From: UMGS1279 sp045536815
GTDB lineage: Bacteria; Bacillota; Clostridia; Oscillospirales; Acutalibacteraceae
Assembly: GCA_045536815.1 (NCBI GenBank)
Contig: JAZSOH010000001.1
Location: 1-29,387 of the forward strand
DNA length: 29,387 nt
Direction: 5' to 3'
Shown in pieces: positions 28,306-29,387 of this stretch (its first letter is position 1; each line of letters begins with the position of its first letter). The position numbers were made by a program, and so were the translations under genes. The notes below the pieces were generated by a model. It was not told the DNA's origin. It searched no databases and saw nothing but the letters and a program-made list of their open reading frames with translations.

Positions 28306-29157
28306 TTAGAAAAGAACAAAGGCCAAAACAATAATACCTAAAACAATTCGGTAATAGCCAAAGAAAGAGAAATCTTTCTTTTTAACATAAGCCATAAGGC
28401 CTTTAATTGCGACAATAGAAACAATAAAGGAAACTACCATACCCGTCAAAAGAACAAGACCCTCTCCTAAGGAGAAAACATTACCGTCAAGGAAATACTT
28501 AACCATTTTAAGCAGACTTGCGCCGAGCATTGTTGGTATAGCAAGGAAAAAGCTGAATTCTGCTGCAACGGGACGCGCAAGGCCAAGTAAAATTGCGCCT
28601 AAAATTGTAGCGCCCGAACGCGATGTACCGGGGATAAGCGCCAAAACCTGAAAGGCGCCTACCATAAGGGCAGTTTTGTATGAAAGATTTTCAAGTGTTT
28701 CAATTTTGGGAGTTCTTTTTTTGTTCCAACCCTCAACCAATATGAAGAAAATACCGTACAAAATAAGCATTATGGAAACAGTGGTTTCATTATAAAGGTG
28801 GGCATCGAACCAGTCGTCAAGCAAAAGGCCGATAAATGCCGATGGCAAAACAGCAACGATAACCTTAACCCAAAGATTTATGGTATCCATTTTAAGATAT
28901 GGCGAAAGGCCTTTTTCACCGCTTTCGTTTTTCTTAAAAGGCCAAAGCTTATTCCAGAAAAGCACTAACACTGCAATAATTGCGCCAAGCTGAATTACAA
29001 CCTCGTACATAGAGAAAAAGCTTTCGGTGTTCGCAACGTTTTTAAAAGGAAGAAAGGTTTCGAACAAAATAAGGTGGCCTGTGCTACTAATGGGAAGCCA
29101 CTCGGTAATACCCTCAACAATACCGTAAACTATTGATTTTAAAATATCTATAATCAA
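28306..29157 (-). CDS. uppP: Undecaprenyl-diphosphatase UppP (BacA)
   Basis: Membrane phosphatase that recycles undecaprenyl diphosphate to the monophosphate carrier for cell-wall synthesis; overproduction gives bacitracin resistance. The 283-residue polytopic protein has both signature motifs: 'EGITEWLPISSTGH' (15-28, with Glu15 and Glu19) and 'PGTSRSG' (176-182, catalytic Arg180). The start is a TTG at 29157 with GAGGTGA six bases upstream; no better ATG fits the conserved N-terminus. It is convergent with the carD-family gene. Confidence 0.96.
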   Translation of the reverse strand: MIIDILKSIVYGIVEGITEWLPISSTGHLILFETFLPFKNVANTESFFSMYEVVIQLGAIIAVLVLFWNKLWPFKKNESGEKGLSPYLKMDTINLWVKVIVAVLPSAFIGLLLDDWFDAHLYNETTVSIMLILYGIFFILVEGWNKKRTPKIETLENLSYKTALMVGAFQVLALIPGTSRSGATILGAILLGLARPVAAEFSFFLAIPTMLGASLLKMVKYFLDGNVFSLGEGLVLLTGMVVSFIVSIVAIKGLMAYVKKKDFSFFGYYRIVLGIIVLAFVLF

Positions 29158-29189
29158 AAAATCACCTCAATTAAAAATATACTACAAAA

Positions 29190-29218
29190 ATTATAACATA
29201 TTTTTTTCTTAAAGTAAA
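29190..29218 (-). promoter_or_regulatory. Promoter of uppP
   Basis: The minus strand has -10 TATAAT (29190-29195) preceded by TG as an extended -10, and a weak -35 TTTACT (29213-29218) at 17 bp. The -35 box abuts the tRNA-like remnant at 29221. Confidence 0.65.
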
Positions 29219-29220
29219 GG

Positions 29221-29262
29221 TTAGTGTGACAGGACTTGAACCTGTCACTGTAGGTTTACAAT
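29221..29262 (-). pseudogene. tRNA-like 3' remnant (TΨC arm only)
   Basis: On the minus strand, ACAGG-TTCAAGT-CCTGT is a typical TΨC arm (five-pair stem, seven-base loop with TTCAA), followed by a possible 3' acceptor strand and no CCA. Upstream bases include TTGTAAA, which resembles an anticodon loop, but no stem, D arm or 5' acceptor can be found. It may be what remains of a tRNA cut by an insertion, or a chance hairpin (the stem extends to eight pairs, GTGACAGG/CCTGTCAC). Confidence 0.3.
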
Positions 29263-29264
29263 AG

Positions 29265-29387
29265 ATGTGTTACAGTAGTTAATAAAAAATAAGTGACGAA
29301 TGGAAGATCCTGTGTTACAGTTAAGTTGCTGAATCAAAACAGACAGGAGGATCAACCATTCGTCATGAAAACTGTAACACAAACAAT
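29265..29387 (+). mobile_element. Possible left end of an insertion element (cut by window edge)
   Basis: The last ~120 bases carry repeats unlike the rest of the window. TGACGAATGG-AA-GATCC (29294-29310) is inverted at 29349-29365. TGTGTTACAGT occurs at 29265 and 29311 and is inverted at 29370-29381. A reading frame starts at 29365 inside the second arm. This layout suits the 5' end of an insertion sequence whose hairpin hides the start codon, but no transposase domain is visible. Confidence 0.4.
29365..29387 (+). CDS. Start of an unidentified ORF, possibly a transposase (partial)
   Basis: Only seven codons are visible (MKTVTQT) before the window ends. AGGAGG lies 14 bases upstream, rather far for a ribosome site unless the hairpin shortens the gap. 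The inverted-repeat setting suggests a transposase, but the product cannot be named. Confidence 0.35.

Noticed and set aside
29221..29300. Complete tRNA gene on the minus strand
   Set aside because: Only the TΨC arm fits. No 5' acceptor strand pairing with the 3' end and no D arm or anticodon stem could be found.
1..29387. CRISPR array or other regularly spaced direct repeats
   Set aside because: No repeated units of 20-40 bases with regular spacing were seen on reading through the window.

Overview
The window looks like chromosome of a low-GC Clostridia-type Bacillota, possibly Oscillospirales. The grounds are AT-rich DNA with strong Shine-Dalgarno sequences, frequent GTG and TTG starts, an L27 with a cleavable N-terminal extension next to its protease Prp, DnaD plus a DnaC/DnaI-like loader, Mini-III, RnpM (YlxR), YitT, and the Firmicutes-type rimP-nusA-rnpM-ylxQ-infB operon. 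The exact genus cannot be read from the sequence.

Region 1 (1-8570, all minus strand) is an accessory block of eleven tightly packed genes. They read leftward from one near-perfect promoter just upstream of a Fic gene. The order is Fic protein with HTH, two-TM coiled-coil protein, MmeI-like type IIL restriction-modification enzyme, HEPN/AbiU2-like protein, 75-aa protein, macrodomain protein, MmcQ/YjbR, Tag glycosylase, CPBP protease, TIGR04076 protein and an Spx/ArsC-family protein cut by the window edge. Gaps are 1-27 bp or small overlaps. The first six genes look like a defence or toxin-type cassette; the rest look like stress-response cargo.

Region 2 (8571-10355) holds mgtE on the minus strand. 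Its leader carries a possible 28-codon upstream ORF, nested helices and a hairpin that buries the mgtE Shine-Dalgarno and ends in a U-tract. The divergent rplU promoter and an L21-leader-like 5' UTR share the same intergenic space.

Region 3 (10356-15622, plus strand) runs rplU-prp-rpmA, terminator, obg, mrnC, yitT, a bidirectional terminator shared with a tiny minus-strand Asn/Lys-rich ORF, and an RsmF-like rRNA methyltransferase. Region 4 (15633-17837) is a dnaD-dnaC-DUF896 unit with its own promoter.

Region 5 (17870-27565) is the nusA operon: rimP, nusA, rnpM, ylxQ, infB, rbfA, nrnA, truB, ribF, then a zinc-ribbon/pseudokinase/PASTA membrane protein overlapping ribF. Genes are packed tightly and translation is probably coupled at several junctions.

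Region 6 (27566-29387) carries a CarD-family regulator with a leader hairpin, a terminator shared with convergent uppP, and at the right edge a tRNA-like TΨC-arm remnant followed by the start of what looks like a mobile element with nested inverted repeats.

No CRISPR array, rRNA or complete tRNA was found. Function calls rest on recognisable motifs and remembered family knowledge only; no database search was possible.
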